Shown one piece after another: positions 1-8,295 of a stretch of DNA of 64,000 bases. Origin of the DNA: Bradyrhizobium sp. AUGA SZCCT0283 (lineage in GTDB: Bacteria > Pseudomonadota > Alphaproteobacteria > Rhizobiales > Xanthobacteraceae); contig NZ_JAFCLU010000014.1 in NCBI RefSeq assembly GCF_018130385.1, positions 120,412 to 184,411 on the forward strand, given 5' to 3'. The position numbers were made by a program, and so were the translations under genes. Position 1 is the first letter of the stretch, and each line of letters begins with the position of its first letter. The notes under the pieces were generated by a model. It had not been told where the DNA came from and did not search any database. It was given only the letters and a program-made list of their open reading frames with translations.

Positions 1-1
1 T

Positions 2-148
2 TTCTTCACGACGAAGCGCCGGGACGGAACCGGCCTTGGTCTTTCCATAAGTCAGACATTGATCAAGCGCCAGCGTGGCCAGATCACAGCGGAAAGCGAA
101 ATCGGTCGCGGGAGCACATTCCGCGTCTGGCTTCCAGAGGCCGACTGA
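2..148 (+). CDS. Sensor histidine kinase, C-terminal fragment
   Basis: This is the last 48 residues of an open frame that enters from the left edge of the window. It reads through the G2 box of a HATPase_c domain (GTGLGLSIS) and ends with the usual closing strand of the fold (GRGSTFRVWLPEAD), then TGA. It is therefore the 3' end of a two-component sensor kinase, whose ATP-binding domain phosphorylates a response regulator. The sensing domain lies outside the window. A sigma-54 promoter and palindromic upstream sites follow directly, so an NtrB-like partner of an NtrC-type activator is a fair guess, but this fragment cannot prove the subfamily. Confidence 0.85.
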   Translation, partial: FFTTKRRDGTGLGLSISQTLIKRQRGQITAESEIGRGSTFRVWLPEAD

Positions 149-158
149 TCCCGACCGC

Positions 159-195
159 CCGGACATTTTGTCCGGCAAAGTCCGGACAATTTGTC
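159..195. promoter_or_regulatory. Tandem palindromic activator sites (UAS) upstream of the sigma-54 promoter
   Basis: A perfect palindrome CCGGACA-TTT-TGTCCGG occupies 159-175. A second, partly degenerate copy (CCGGACA-ATT-TGTC) occupies 182-195, 23 bp or about two helical turns further on. Paired palindromes 55-90 bp upstream of a -24/-12 promoter are the normal layout for an NtrC-family enhancer-binding protein. The regulator is inferred to belong to the same system as the kinase whose gene ends at 148. Confidence 0.65.
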
Positions 196-248
196 TTGGG
201 TTGCAGCGCGGTCACTCACAAGTCATTGATTTCCTGCATCGTGCGATT

Positions 249-264
249 TGGCACATGGATTGCT
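249..264 (+). promoter_or_regulatory. Sigma-54 (RpoN) -24/-12 promoter
   Basis: The sequence TGGCAC-ATGGA-TTGCT matches the sigma-54 consensus TGGCAC-N5-TTGCW at every conserved base, including the invariant GG and GC at correct spacing. The start of transcription would be near 275. It points at the OFA antiporter gene at 559 and sits downstream of the paired palindromes at 159-195. Confidence 0.8.
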
Positions 265-558
265 CACTCCTCTTCAACAAGTTGAAGGGAGGAGCGAGGA
301 CCGGCGGTGCGCAGTCGAGGTGAGCTGTCGGCCGCGCATCTCATGCCGGCAAACTCTCACCTCAATTGGCCGGCATTGCTGCACGCATAATCAAAACATC
401 AGGGTGGTTGGGTTCTCGAATGCGCGTGGCGATCCCCGCGCGTTCCCGAACTGCATGGGACAGCAGGATGGGGCTGTTCCACTGCATGGCTGAAGACGAC
501 GGGATCGAAGACGGCAAAAAACGCCCAGTTCAAGAATGGGCTGCAGGGGAAAATAGCG
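265..558 (+). other. Long 5' leader of the OFA antiporter transcript
   Basis: About 285 nt separate the predicted sigma-54 start point from the antiporter ATG. A perfect inverted repeat CTTCAACAAGTTGAAG lies at 272-287, directly at the predicted transcript start. Another potential hairpin (GGACAGC paired with GCTGTTCC) lies near 450-480. No convincing ORF with a ribosome-binding site was found here. The role of the leader is unknown. Confidence 0.4.
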
Positions 559-2214
559 ATGACAACAATCAGCAGCACCGGGAGCATCCCCGGTGCAGGA
601 ACGGGATTCCTTGACAAGGAGCGAACGATCGCGACAGCCGGCTTCAATCGCTGGCTGGTGCCGCCGGCGGCGCTTTGCATTCATCTCTGCATAGGCATGG
701 CCTATGGCTTCAGCGTGTTCTGGCTGCCGCTGTCGCGCGCGCTCGGGTTGAGCGCGCCGAACGCATGCCCGGACATGTCGCTGGTGCAGGAACTCTTCAC
801 CACCACCTGCGACTGGAAGGTCGCCAGCATGGGCTGGATGTACACGCTGTTCTTCGTGCTGCTCGGCATTGCTGCGGCGGTGTGGGGCGGCTGGCTCGAG
901 CGCGTCGGGCCCCGCAAGGCGGGCTTCGTTTCGGCGCTGTGCTGGTGCGGCGGCCTCTTCCTCGGCGCGATCGGCGTCTACACGCATCAGCTCTGGCTGT
1001 TGTGGCTGGGCTCAGGCGTGATCGGCGGCATCGGTCTTGGTCTCGGTTACATCTCGCCGGTGTCGACGCTGGTGAAATGGTTTCCGGACCGCCGCGGCAT
1101 GGCGACCGGCATGGCCATCATGGGCTTTGGCGGTGGCGCCATGATCGGCGCGCCGCTGGCGAATTTGCTGATGAACTATTTCAAGACCCCGACCTCGGTC
1201 GGCGTCTGGGAAACCTTCGTCGCAATGGGCGTGATCTATTTCGTGTTCATGATGATCGGCGCGTTCCGCTATCGCATTCCGCCGGCCGGCTGGCGGCCCG
1301 AAGGCTGGACTCCGCCGGAAAAAGCCAATGCGATGATCTCGCAGAACAACGTTCACTTGAACGATGCGCACAAGACGCCGCAGTTCTGGCTGATCTGGTG
1401 GGTGCTCTGCCTCAACGTGTCGGCGGGTATCGGCGTGATCGGCATGGCTTCGCCGATGCTGCAGGAAATCTTCGCAGGCAAGCTGATCGGATTGCCCGAC
1501 GTCGGCTTCAACCAGCTTGACGCGACGCAGAAGGCGACGATTGCCGGCATCGCGGCCGGCTTCGCCGGACTGCTCTCGCTGTTCAACATCGGCGGCCGCT
1601 TCTTCTGGGCGTCGCTGTCGGACAAGATCGGCCGCAAGAACACCTATTATACGTTCTTCATCCTCGGCATCGCGCTCTACGCGCTGGCGCCGACCTTCGC
1701 CGCAATGGGCTCGAAGCTTTTGTTCGTGCTCGGCTTCGGCATCATCCTGTCGATGTATGGCGGCGGCTTCGCCACGGTGCCGGCCTATCTCGCCGACATG
1801 TTCGGCACCCAGTTCGTCGGCGCCATCCACGGCCGGCTGCTGACGGCCTGGTCGACGGCCGGTATCATCGGTCCCGTGGTCGTGAACTATATTCGCGAGT
1901 TCCAGCTTGCCGCCGGCGTGCCGCGCGACCAGCTCTACAACACCACGATGTACATCCTGTGCGCTATGCTGATCGCGGGCCTGATCTGCAACTACCTGAT
2001 CAAGCCGGTCGATAAAAAATGGCACATGAGCGATGCCGAGGTCGCCAAGCTGCAGGCGGCGACGGCGAGCGCGGGGGCATCGGGTCCGTCCGGTTCCTAC
2101 GGCATCGGGTTCGGCGGGCTCGACGCCAAGGCCGCGCTGTTCTGGGCCTTCGTCGGCATTCCGCTCGCCTGGGGCGTGTGGAAGACGCTGGAAAGCGCCG
2201 TCAAGATACTCTGA
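559..2214 (+). CDS. OFA-family MFS transporter (oxalate/formate antiporter type)
   Basis: This 551-residue integral membrane protein has the twelve-helix layout of the major facilitator superfamily. The loop motif between helices 2 and 3 (GGWLERVGPRKAG) and its mirror in the second half (SLSDKIGRKNTYY) are visible. The tryptophan- and glycine-rich helices, the long hydrophilic loop between the halves, and the terminal extra hydrophobic segment fit the oxalate/formate antiporter family (OxlT/YhjX-like). Such carriers exchange a dicarboxylate for its monocarboxylate product across the inner membrane. The gene lies downstream of a sigma-54 promoter and upstream of formate dehydrogenase, which supports oxalate/formate or a similar anion pair as substrate. 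The substrate itself is inferred, and some OFA members carry other carboxylates. The start at 559 has a purine-rich AGGGGAAAA upstream. Confidence 0.82.
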   Translation: MTTISSTGSIPGAGTGFLDKERTIATAGFNRWLVPPAALCIHLCIGMAYGFSVFWLPLSRALGLSAPNACPDMSLVQELFTTTCDWKVASMGWMYTLFFVLLGIAAAVWGGWLERVGPRKAGFVSALCWCGGLFLGAIGVYTHQLWLLWLGSGVIGGIGLGLGYISPVSTLVKWFPDRRGMATGMAIMGFGGGAMIGAPLANLLMNYFKTPTSVGVWETFVAMGVIYFVFMMIGAFRYRIPPAGWRPEGWTPPEKANAMISQNNVHLNDAHKTPQFWLIWWVLCLNVSAGIGVIGMASPMLQEIFAGKLIGLPDVGFNQLDATQKATIAGIAAGFAGLLSLFNIGGRFFWASLSDKIGRKNTYYTFFILGIALYALAPTFAAMGSKLLFVLGFGIILSMYGGGFATVPAYLADMFGTQFVGAIHGRLLTAWSTAGIIGPVVVNYIREFQLAAGVPRDQLYNTTMYILCAMLIAGLICNYLIKPVDKKWHMSDAEVAKLQAATASAGASGPSGSYGIGFGGLDAKAALFWAFVGIPLAWGVWKTLESAVKIL

Positions 2215-2220
2215 GCGAAG

Positions 2221-2259
2221 GACGCCGCGGGACCGCCAGCCAGCATATCCCGCGGCGTC
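2221..2259 (+). terminator. Strong hairpin after the OFA antiporter
   Basis: A perfect 12-bp stem (GACGCCGCGGGA pairing with TCCCGCGGCGTC) with a 15-nt loop begins 6 nt after the antiporter stop codon. It is followed by only a short TTCC, so termination could be weak or factor-assisted. It suggests that the formate dehydrogenase genes have their own promoter. Confidence 0.6.
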
Positions 2260-2450
2260 TTCCAACGCAGATTTCGCGCAGCGATCGATGCGTCTTCGCA
2301 ATCGCAGCATGGGATGGCTTTATTGATCTTGCGATCATTTCGCTGTCTCATCCTGCCGTCAGACAGGCGGCACGGGGCGAGGATTTGCCGCGGGCGCTCA
2401 ACCGCGCCAGCCGCTTAAATGCCTATCAAGACGCCACAATTCGCTTGGCA

Positions 2451-2464
2451 TCTGGCATACCAGA
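2451..2464. promoter_or_regulatory. Possible GntR-type operator upstream of formate dehydrogenase
   Basis: The palindrome TCTGGCATACCAGA differs at one position from TGGTATACCA, the core recognised by many FCD-type GntR regulators. It lies 45 bp upstream of the fdsGB start. A second small inverted repeat (TTAGA-gtcga-TCTAA) follows at about 2466-2480. This is a motif match only, and no GntR gene is in the window. Confidence 0.3.
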
Positions 2465-2509
2465 GATTAGAGTCGATCTAATTCAGGCTCAGAGAACGAG
2501 ACGCCATCA

Positions 2510-4222
2510 ATGACTGCCCATGACGTACAAACGGTCCGCGCGTTCGAACATCCGGGCGCGGGCCGGAAGCGGGCCAAGGCGACCCCAAAAGGCCGCCAGG
2601 TCGACCCCACCGCCGCCGACGAGATCGAGCTTCTGCTCGGTGATCGGCCGCGGCGGCGCGATCTCCTGATCGAGCACCTGCACCTGATCCAGGACAAGTA
2701 TCATCAGATCTCGGCCGCGCATCTCGCGGCGCTGGCCGACGAGATGAAGCTGTCGTTTGCGGAAGTGTTCGAGACCGCGACCTTCTACGCGCATTTCGAC
2801 GTGGTGAAGGAGGGCGAGCCCGACATCGCCCCGCTGACCATCCGCGTCTGCGATTCGCTGACCTGCGCCATGATGGGCGCGGAAAAGCTGCTGCACGAAT
2901 TGCAGGACAAGGCCGGCCCCGGCGTTCGCGTGGTGCGCGCGCCCTGCGTCGGGTTTTGCGATAGCGCGCCGGTCGCCGAAGTCGGACACCGCTATGTACT
3001 CCATGCGACTTCGGCCGAGGTCCTCGACACCGCGGCGCGGGGCGAGACCCATCCAATCATCCCGTCCTACGTCGATTACGAGACCTATGTCAGCGAGGGT
3101 GGCTACAAGCTGCTTGGTGACCTGCGCGCGGGGCGGATCGGCAAGGAAGACATTCTCAAGGTTCTGGACGACTCCAGCCTGCGGGGGCTCGGCGGCGCCG
3201 GTTTTCCCACCGGCCGCAAATGGCGGGCAGTGCTGGGCGAGCCGGGTCCCCGGCTGATGGCCGTCAATGGTGACGAGGGCGAGCCCGGTACGTTCAAGGA
3301 TCGCTTCTATCTGCTTCGCGACGTTCACCGTTTCCTCGAAGGGACACTGATTGCGGCGCATATCATCGACGCGGAGGACGTCTACATCTATCTGCGTGAC
3401 GAATATCCTGCCGCGCTCAAGCTGCTTCCGCTCGAGATTGCCAAGCTGCCCGCAGGCGGTCCGCGAATTCACATGCGTCGCGGCGCTGGCGCCTATATCT
3501 GCGGCGAGGAGTCCGCGCTGCTCGAAAGTATCGAGGGCAAGCGCGGCTTGCCGCGGCACAAGCCGCCTTATCCGTTCCAGGTCGGTCTGTTCGGCCTGCC
3601 GACGCTCATCAACAATGTCGAGACGCTTTTCTGGGTGCGCGACATCGTCGAGAAGGGCGCCGAATGGTGGAAGAGCCACGGCCGCAACGACCGTGTCGGA
3701 CTGCGCAGCTACTCGGTCTCGGGCCGCGTCAAGAATCCCGGCGTGAAGCTGGCGCCGGCCGGCCTCACCGTGCGCGAACTGATCGACGAGTTCTGCGGCG
3801 GTATGGCCGACGGACACAAATTCCGCGCTTACCTTCCGGGCGGCGCGTCGGGCGGCATCCTGCCGGCCTCGATGGACAACATCCCGCTCGATTTCGGCAC
3901 GCTGGAAAAATACGGCTGTTTCATCGGTTCTGCCGCTGTCGTCATTCTGTCCGATCAGGACAGCGTGAAGGGCGCGGCGCTGAACCTGATGAAATTCTTC
4001 GAGGATGAGAGCTGCGGCCAGTGCACGCCGTGCCGGGTCGGCACCCAGAAGGCGGCGATCCTGATGGAGCGGCCGGTCTGGGACCGCGAACTGCTCGACC
4101 AGTTGAGCCAGGCGATGCGCGATGCCTCGATCTGCGGGCTTGGACAAGCCGCCTCGAATCCGCTGACGTCAGTGATTAAATATTTTCCGGAAGAATTCGT
4201 GCCGAAAGAGGCCGCGGAATGA
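2510..4222 (+). CDS. fdsB: NAD-dependent formate dehydrogenase, fused gamma-beta (FdsG-FdsB) diaphorase subunit
   Basis: This 570-residue soluble protein passes electrons from the molybdenum subunit to NAD+. The N-terminal part is a NuoE/FdsG-like thioredoxin-fold domain with a [2Fe-2S] ligand set CxxxxC (114, 119) and CxxxC (146, 150). From about residue 225 it is NuoF/FdsB-like: the glycine-rich FMN/NADH region GLGGAGFPTGRKW, NGDEGEPGTFKDR, GAGAYICGEE, and a [4Fe-4S] site CxxCxxC (502, 505, 508) plus Cys542. In Rhodobacter and Cupriavidus FdsG and FdsB are separate proteins, so this is a fused form. The stop codon overlaps the fdsA start by four bases (ATGA), which implies translational coupling. 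The same architecture occurs in NAD-reducing hydrogenases, but the fdsA neighbour settles the assignment. Confidence 0.92.
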   Translation: MTAHDVQTVRAFEHPGAGRKRAKATPKGRQVDPTAADEIELLLGDRPRRRDLLIEHLHLIQDKYHQISAAHLAALADEMKLSFAEVFETATFYAHFDVVKEGEPDIAPLTIRVCDSLTCAMMGAEKLLHELQDKAGPGVRVVRAPCVGFCDSAPVAEVGHRYVLHATSAEVLDTAARGETHPIIPSYVDYETYVSEGGYKLLGDLRAGRIGKEDILKVLDDSSLRGLGGAGFPTGRKWRAVLGEPGPRLMAVNGDEGEPGTFKDRFYLLRDVHRFLEGTLIAAHIIDAEDVYIYLRDEYPAALKLLPLEIAKLPAGGPRIHMRRGAGAYICGEESALLESIEGKRGLPRHKPPYPFQVGLFGLPTLINNVETLFWVRDIVEKGAEWWKSHGRNDRVGLRSYSVSGRVKNPGVKLAPAGLTVRELIDEFCGGMADGHKFRAYLPGGASGGILPASMDNIPLDFGTLEKYGCFIGSAAVVILSDQDSVKGAALNLMKFFEDESCGQCTPCRVGTQKAAILMERPVWDRELLDQLSQAMRDASICGLGQAASNPLTSVIKYFPEEFVPKEAAE

Positions 4223-6984
4223 CCAGGATCAAGTTCGAACTCGACGGCAAGCAGGTCGAGGCCAACGCGGGCGAAACCATCTGGCAGGTGGCGAAACGCC
4301 ACCAGAAGGAAATCCCGCATCTCTGCTATTCGCCGGAGCCTGACTACCGACCCGACGGCAACTGCCGCGCCTGCATGGTCGAGATCGAGGGCGAGCGCGT
4401 GCTGGCCGCTTCCTGCAAGCGCACGCCGAGCGTCGGCATGAAGGTGAAGACCGAGAGCGCCCGCGCGGTCGCCGCGCAAAAGATGGTGATGGAGCTGCTC
4501 GTCGCCGACCAGCCGGCGCGCGAGACCTCGCATGATCCCGATTCGAAATTCTGGCACTGGGCCGAAAAGGTCGAGGTGACCGAGAGCCGCTTCCCCGCCG
4601 CCGAGCGCTGGCAGGGCGATAGCAGTCATCCCGCAATGAGCGTCAATCTCGATGCCTGCATCCAGTGCGGCCTCTGCGTGCGCGCCTGCCGCGAGGTGCA
4701 GGTCAACGACGTCATCGGCATGGCCTATCGCAGTCACGGGTCGAAAATCGTATTCGACTTCGACGATCCCATGGGTGAATCGACCTGCGTTGCCTGCGGC
4801 GAATGCGTGCAGGCCTGTCCGACCGGCGCGCTGATGCCCTCGGTGATGCTGGACGAAAATCAGACCCGCGTCACCTATGCCGACAGGAAGGTCGACTCGC
4901 TGTGCCCGTTCTGCGGCGTCGGCTGTCAGGTCACCTATCAGGTCAAGGACGAGAAGGTCATTTACGCCGAGGGCCGTGACGGCCCGGCCAACCATAATCG
5001 GCTCTGCGTGAAAGGCCGCTTCGGTTTCGACTACATCCATCACCCGCATCGGCTGACAAAACCGCTGGTGCGGCTGCCGAATGCAAAGAAGGATGCCAAC
5101 GACCAGGTCGATCCGGCCAATCCGTTCACGCATTTCCGCGAAGCCTCGTGGGAAGAAGCGCTGGATATCGCGGCCAAAGGCCTCGTCAAAATTCGCGACG
5201 AGAAGGGCGTCAAGGCGCTGGCCGGCTTCGGCTCCGCCAAAGGCTCGAACGAAGAGGCCTACCTGTTTCAGAAGCTGGTGCGCACCGGCTTCGGCTCCAA
5301 CAATGTCGATCACTGCACGCGGCTGTGCCACGCTTCATCAGTAGCGGCGTTGATGGAAGGGCTGAACTCGGGCGCGGTGTCGGCGCCGTTTGCCGCTGCC
5401 ATGGACGCCGAAGTCATCATCGTGATCGGCGCCAATCCGACCGTGAACCATCCGGTTGCGGCGACCTACATCAAGAACGCCGCCAAGCGCGGCGCCAAGC
5501 TGATCGTGATGGATCCGCGCCGGCAGTCGCTGTCGCGGCACGCCTGGCGGCATCTGGCCTTCAAGCCCGGCAGCGACGTCGCGATGCTGAACGCGATGCT
5601 GCACACCATCATCACCGAAGGGCTGACCGACCAGCAATACATCGCGGGCTATACCGAAGGTTTTGATGAGCTCGCCGAGCGCATCAAGGATTTCCCGCCG
5701 GAGAAGATGGAAGCGATCTGCGGTATCCCCGCCGAGACGCTGAAGGAAGTCGCGCGGGTCTATGCCCGCTCGCAGGCCTCGATCATCTTCTGGGGCATGG
5801 GCATCAGCCAGCACATCCACGGCACCGACAACGCACGCTGCCTGATCGCGCTGGCGCTGACGACGGGCCAGGTCGGCCGTCCCGGCACCGGGCTGCATCC
5901 GCTGCGTGGCCAGAACAACGTCCAGGGCGCTTCCGACGCCGGATTGATCCCGATGTTCCTGCCGGACTATCAGCCGGTCGGGCGCACCGATCTGCGCGAG
6001 CCCTTTGAAAAACTGTGGCACCAGGACCTCGATCCCGTGCGCGGATTGACCGTGGTCGAGATCATGAACGCAATCCATGCCGGCGAAATCACCGGCATGT
6101 ATATCGAGGGCGAAAACCCCGCGATGTCGGATCCCGATCTGCAGCACGCGCGCGGGGCGCTGGCGATGCTCGATCACCTGGTCGTGCAGGATCTGTTCGT
6201 CACCGAAACCGCGTTCCACGCCGACGTGATCCTGCCGGCCTCAGCGTTTGCCGAGAAGAGCGGCACCTTCACCAACACCGACCGCCGCGTGCAGCTCGCG
6301 CGCGAGGTGATCAAGCCGCCCGGCGATGCGCGGCAGGATCTCTGGATCATCCAGGAAATCGGCAAGCGCATGGGCCTGCCCTGGAACTACAACGGCCCGG
6401 CCGACGTGTTCACCGAGATGACGAAGGTGATGCCGTCGTTGAACAACATCACCTGGGACCGTCTGGTGCGCGAGGGCGCGGTGACCTATCCGGTCGATGC
6501 TCCCGACAAGCCCGGCAACGAGATCATCTTCACCACGGGTTTTCCGACCGAGAGCGGCCGCGGCAAGATCGTGCCGGCGAAGGTGATCGCGCCGGACGAG
6601 GTGCCTGATTCAGAATATCCGATGGTGCTGTCGACGGGGCGGGTGCTCGAACACTGGCACACCGGTTCGATGACCCGCCGCGCCAGCGTGCTCGACCAGA
6701 TCGAGCCGGAGGCGGTGGCGTTCATGTCGCCAAAGGACATGCGGCGCTTGAGCGTCTGGCCCGGTGATTTCATCAGGCTGGAGACGCGGCGCGGCGCCGT
6801 CGAGGTCAAGGTACGCTCCGACCGCGACGTGCCGGAGAACATGGTGTTCATGCCGTTCTGCTACGCGGAAGCGGCGGCGAACCTGTTGACCAACCCGGCG
6901 CTCGACCCGTTCGGCAAGATCCCCGAATTCAAGTTCTGCGCCGTGCGCGCGGAGAAGGTGGCGCTGCAATCGGCGGCGGAGTAA
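4219..6984 (+). CDS. fdsA: Formate dehydrogenase alpha subunit, molybdenum/bis-MGD
   Basis: This 921-residue protein is the catalytic subunit that oxidises formate to CO2. It starts with a NuoG-like [2Fe-2S] domain (Cys36, 49, 52, 66). Two ferredoxin-type [4Fe-4S] motifs follow (Cys147/150/153/157 and Cys190/193/196/200). The molybdopterin oxidoreductase part opens with its own [4Fe-4S] motif (CPFCGVGC from Cys229). The Mo ligand is Cys370 in HCTRLCH, so the enzyme uses cysteine and not selenocysteine. The C-terminal molydopterin dinucleotide-binding domain is complete. The gene overlaps fdsGB by 4 nt. The usual followers fdsC/fdhD (sulfur transfer to the Mo centre) and fdsD are absent; the next gene is on the other strand. 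Confidence 0.95.
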   Translation: MTRIKFELDGKQVEANAGETIWQVAKRHQKEIPHLCYSPEPDYRPDGNCRACMVEIEGERVLAASCKRTPSVGMKVKTESARAVAAQKMVMELLVADQPARETSHDPDSKFWHWAEKVEVTESRFPAAERWQGDSSHPAMSVNLDACIQCGLCVRACREVQVNDVIGMAYRSHGSKIVFDFDDPMGESTCVACGECVQACPTGALMPSVMLDENQTRVTYADRKVDSLCPFCGVGCQVTYQVKDEKVIYAEGRDGPANHNRLCVKGRFGFDYIHHPHRLTKPLVRLPNAKKDANDQVDPANPFTHFREASWEEALDIAAKGLVKIRDEKGVKALAGFGSAKGSNEEAYLFQKLVRTGFGSNNVDHCTRLCHASSVAALMEGLNSGAVSAPFAAAMDAEVIIVIGANPTVNHPVAATYIKNAAKRGAKLIVMDPRRQSLSRHAWRHLAFKPGSDVAMLNAMLHTIITEGLTDQQYIAGYTEGFDELAERIKDFPPEKMEAICGIPAETLKEVARVYARSQASIIFWGMGISQHIHGTDNARCLIALALTTGQVGRPGTGLHPLRGQNNVQGASDAGLIPMFLPDYQPVGRTDLREPFEKLWHQDLDPVRGLTVVEIMNAIHAGEITGMYIEGENPAMSDPDLQHARGALAMLDHLVVQDLFVTETAFHADVILPASAFAEKSGTFTNTDRRVQLAREVIKPPGDARQDLWIIQEIGKRMGLPWNYNGPADVFTEMTKVMPSLNNITWDRLVREGAVTYPVDAPDKPGNEIIFTTGFPTESGRGKIVPAKVIAPDEVPDSEYPMVLSTGRVLEHWHTGSMTRRASVLDQIEPEAVAFMSPKDMRRLSVWPGDFIRLETRRGAVEVKVRSDRDVPENMVFMPFCYAEAAANLLTNPALDPFGKIPEFKFCAVRAEKVALQSAAE

Positions 6985-7026
6985 CGCGATCTGCCTATTT
7001 CCGTCATTGCCTGCAATGTCCGCGCT

Positions 7027-8184
7027 TCACCGCGCGGGAAGGACAAAGACCTGGCCGGGATAGATCAGGTTGGGATTGCGGATCTGCGCCCGGTTTGCCT
7101 TGTAGATGACGGCATAGCGCGTGCCCGCGCCGTACGAGACTTGGCTGAGACGCCAGAGGCTATCTCCGCGGGAGACCGTGGTGGTCGTTATCTTTGGCAC
7201 CACCACGGTGGAGGACGGCGAGCCGCTGTCCGGCAAGACAGTACTCCCTGCGGCCGCAAGCTGCGGCTGTTGCGGAGCGGCTGAGTCCGGGCGCTTGGAC
7301 GTCGTGGCCTGCGCCGACACCGACGCGGTTGTCTCGGGAGCGGTGAACGGCACCTCGGCGCGTGCGCGCACCGTGCCGGAGCTCGACGCTTCGTCCAGCC
7401 TGACACGGTAGCTACCCGGTGCGACCCCTTCATTGATGGTGACTGCAAAACGTCCGTCCGTGCCGGCCGTCACGGATGCAACAAAGCTGTCGTTGAGATA
7501 AAGCCTCAGCGCCGCACCGGGGCGCGCCTGGCCGCTCACATGGAACTTGCCGCCCGGTTCGATCTCGACTGTCTCCACGACCAGTGCGCCGGCCGCCGGT
7601 TTTGGCGCACCCGGTTGCGACAGCACAACGGTGGGTTTGTCCGGCGTGACCAGCGCCACGACCGGCTTCTCGTTCGATCTCGGCTCCAGCGCCGCCGTCA
7701 CGCGCTGTTTGGACGTGGTCACCGTGCCGTCCGCCTGCTTTGAGCGCAGCGTCAGGTCGTAAGTGCCTGGAGGAAGCTTGGGCGGGACCATGACGAATTG
7801 TCCGGATTTATCCGCGACCGCGCGATCATGCACTTCGCCATCGCGCAGCAGTTCCACCGTTGCGCCCGGCGCTGCCCGGCCCGCGACGACGGCTTCGCCC
7901 GTCGGCTCGATGCTGGCAACGTCGAATGTCGGCACATTGCCGTTCTCCGGCGACGGCGGCGATCCGATCAGCGCGTCCACGACCGCGTTTGCTTCCGATT
8001 TGGCCTTTGCAAGCGCGGCCACTCGCGTATCAGGTGCAGGCTTCGAGGTCGCAGGCGCCGTCGTTGCAGCCATGGTGTCAGCCGGCGGCTCCCGGCGCAC
8101 GTACTGAATGGCGAAGACGGCACCACCGACGGCTACAACCGCCACCAGGGGGAGGACTATTCGGCTAATCGATATGGCAGTCAT
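7027..8184 (-). CDS. Membrane-anchored LysM-domain protein with Ig-like repeats
   Basis: The protein has 385 residues when started at the ATG at 8184, which has GGGTGAG seven bases upstream; a longer frame to 8238 lacks such a site. One N-terminal transmembrane segment or uncleaved signal is followed by an Ala/Pro/Thr-rich linker. Two similar beta-sandwich-like units follow (PGATVELLRDG... and PGAALRLYLND..., each ending GTYDLTL or GSYRVRL). A second low-complexity linker leads to one C-terminal LysM domain (SRGDSLWRLSQVSYGAG, NPNLIYPGQVFVLP), which binds peptidoglycan. It is probably a periplasmic envelope protein. A precise function is not known. It converges on fdsA and is followed on the same strand by no partner. 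Confidence 0.8.
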   Translation of the reverse strand: MTAISISRIVLPLVAVVAVGGAVFAIQYVRREPPADTMAATTAPATSKPAPDTRVAALAKAKSEANAVVDALIGSPPSPENGNVPTFDVASIEPTGEAVVAGRAAPGATVELLRDGEVHDRAVADKSGQFVMVPPKLPPGTYDLTLRSKQADGTVTTSKQRVTAALEPRSNEKPVVALVTPDKPTVVLSQPGAPKPAAGALVVETVEIEPGGKFHVSGQARPGAALRLYLNDSFVASVTAGTDGRFAVTINEGVAPGSYRVRLDEASSSGTVRARAEVPFTAPETTASVSAQATTSKRPDSAAPQQPQLAAAGSTVLPDSGSPSSTVVVPKITTTTVSRGDSLWRLSQVSYGAGTRYAVIYKANRAQIRNPNLIYPGQVFVLPAR

Positions 8185-8295
8185 GATGCTCACCCGCCTG
8201 CCGGATCGCTGGCTCGTCCGAACTTTATACCGTCTCAAGCAGGGTGGGTACTGGTTTGCGTCGGGAAAATGCAGTCTTTTCGGCGCCTTACAGGC

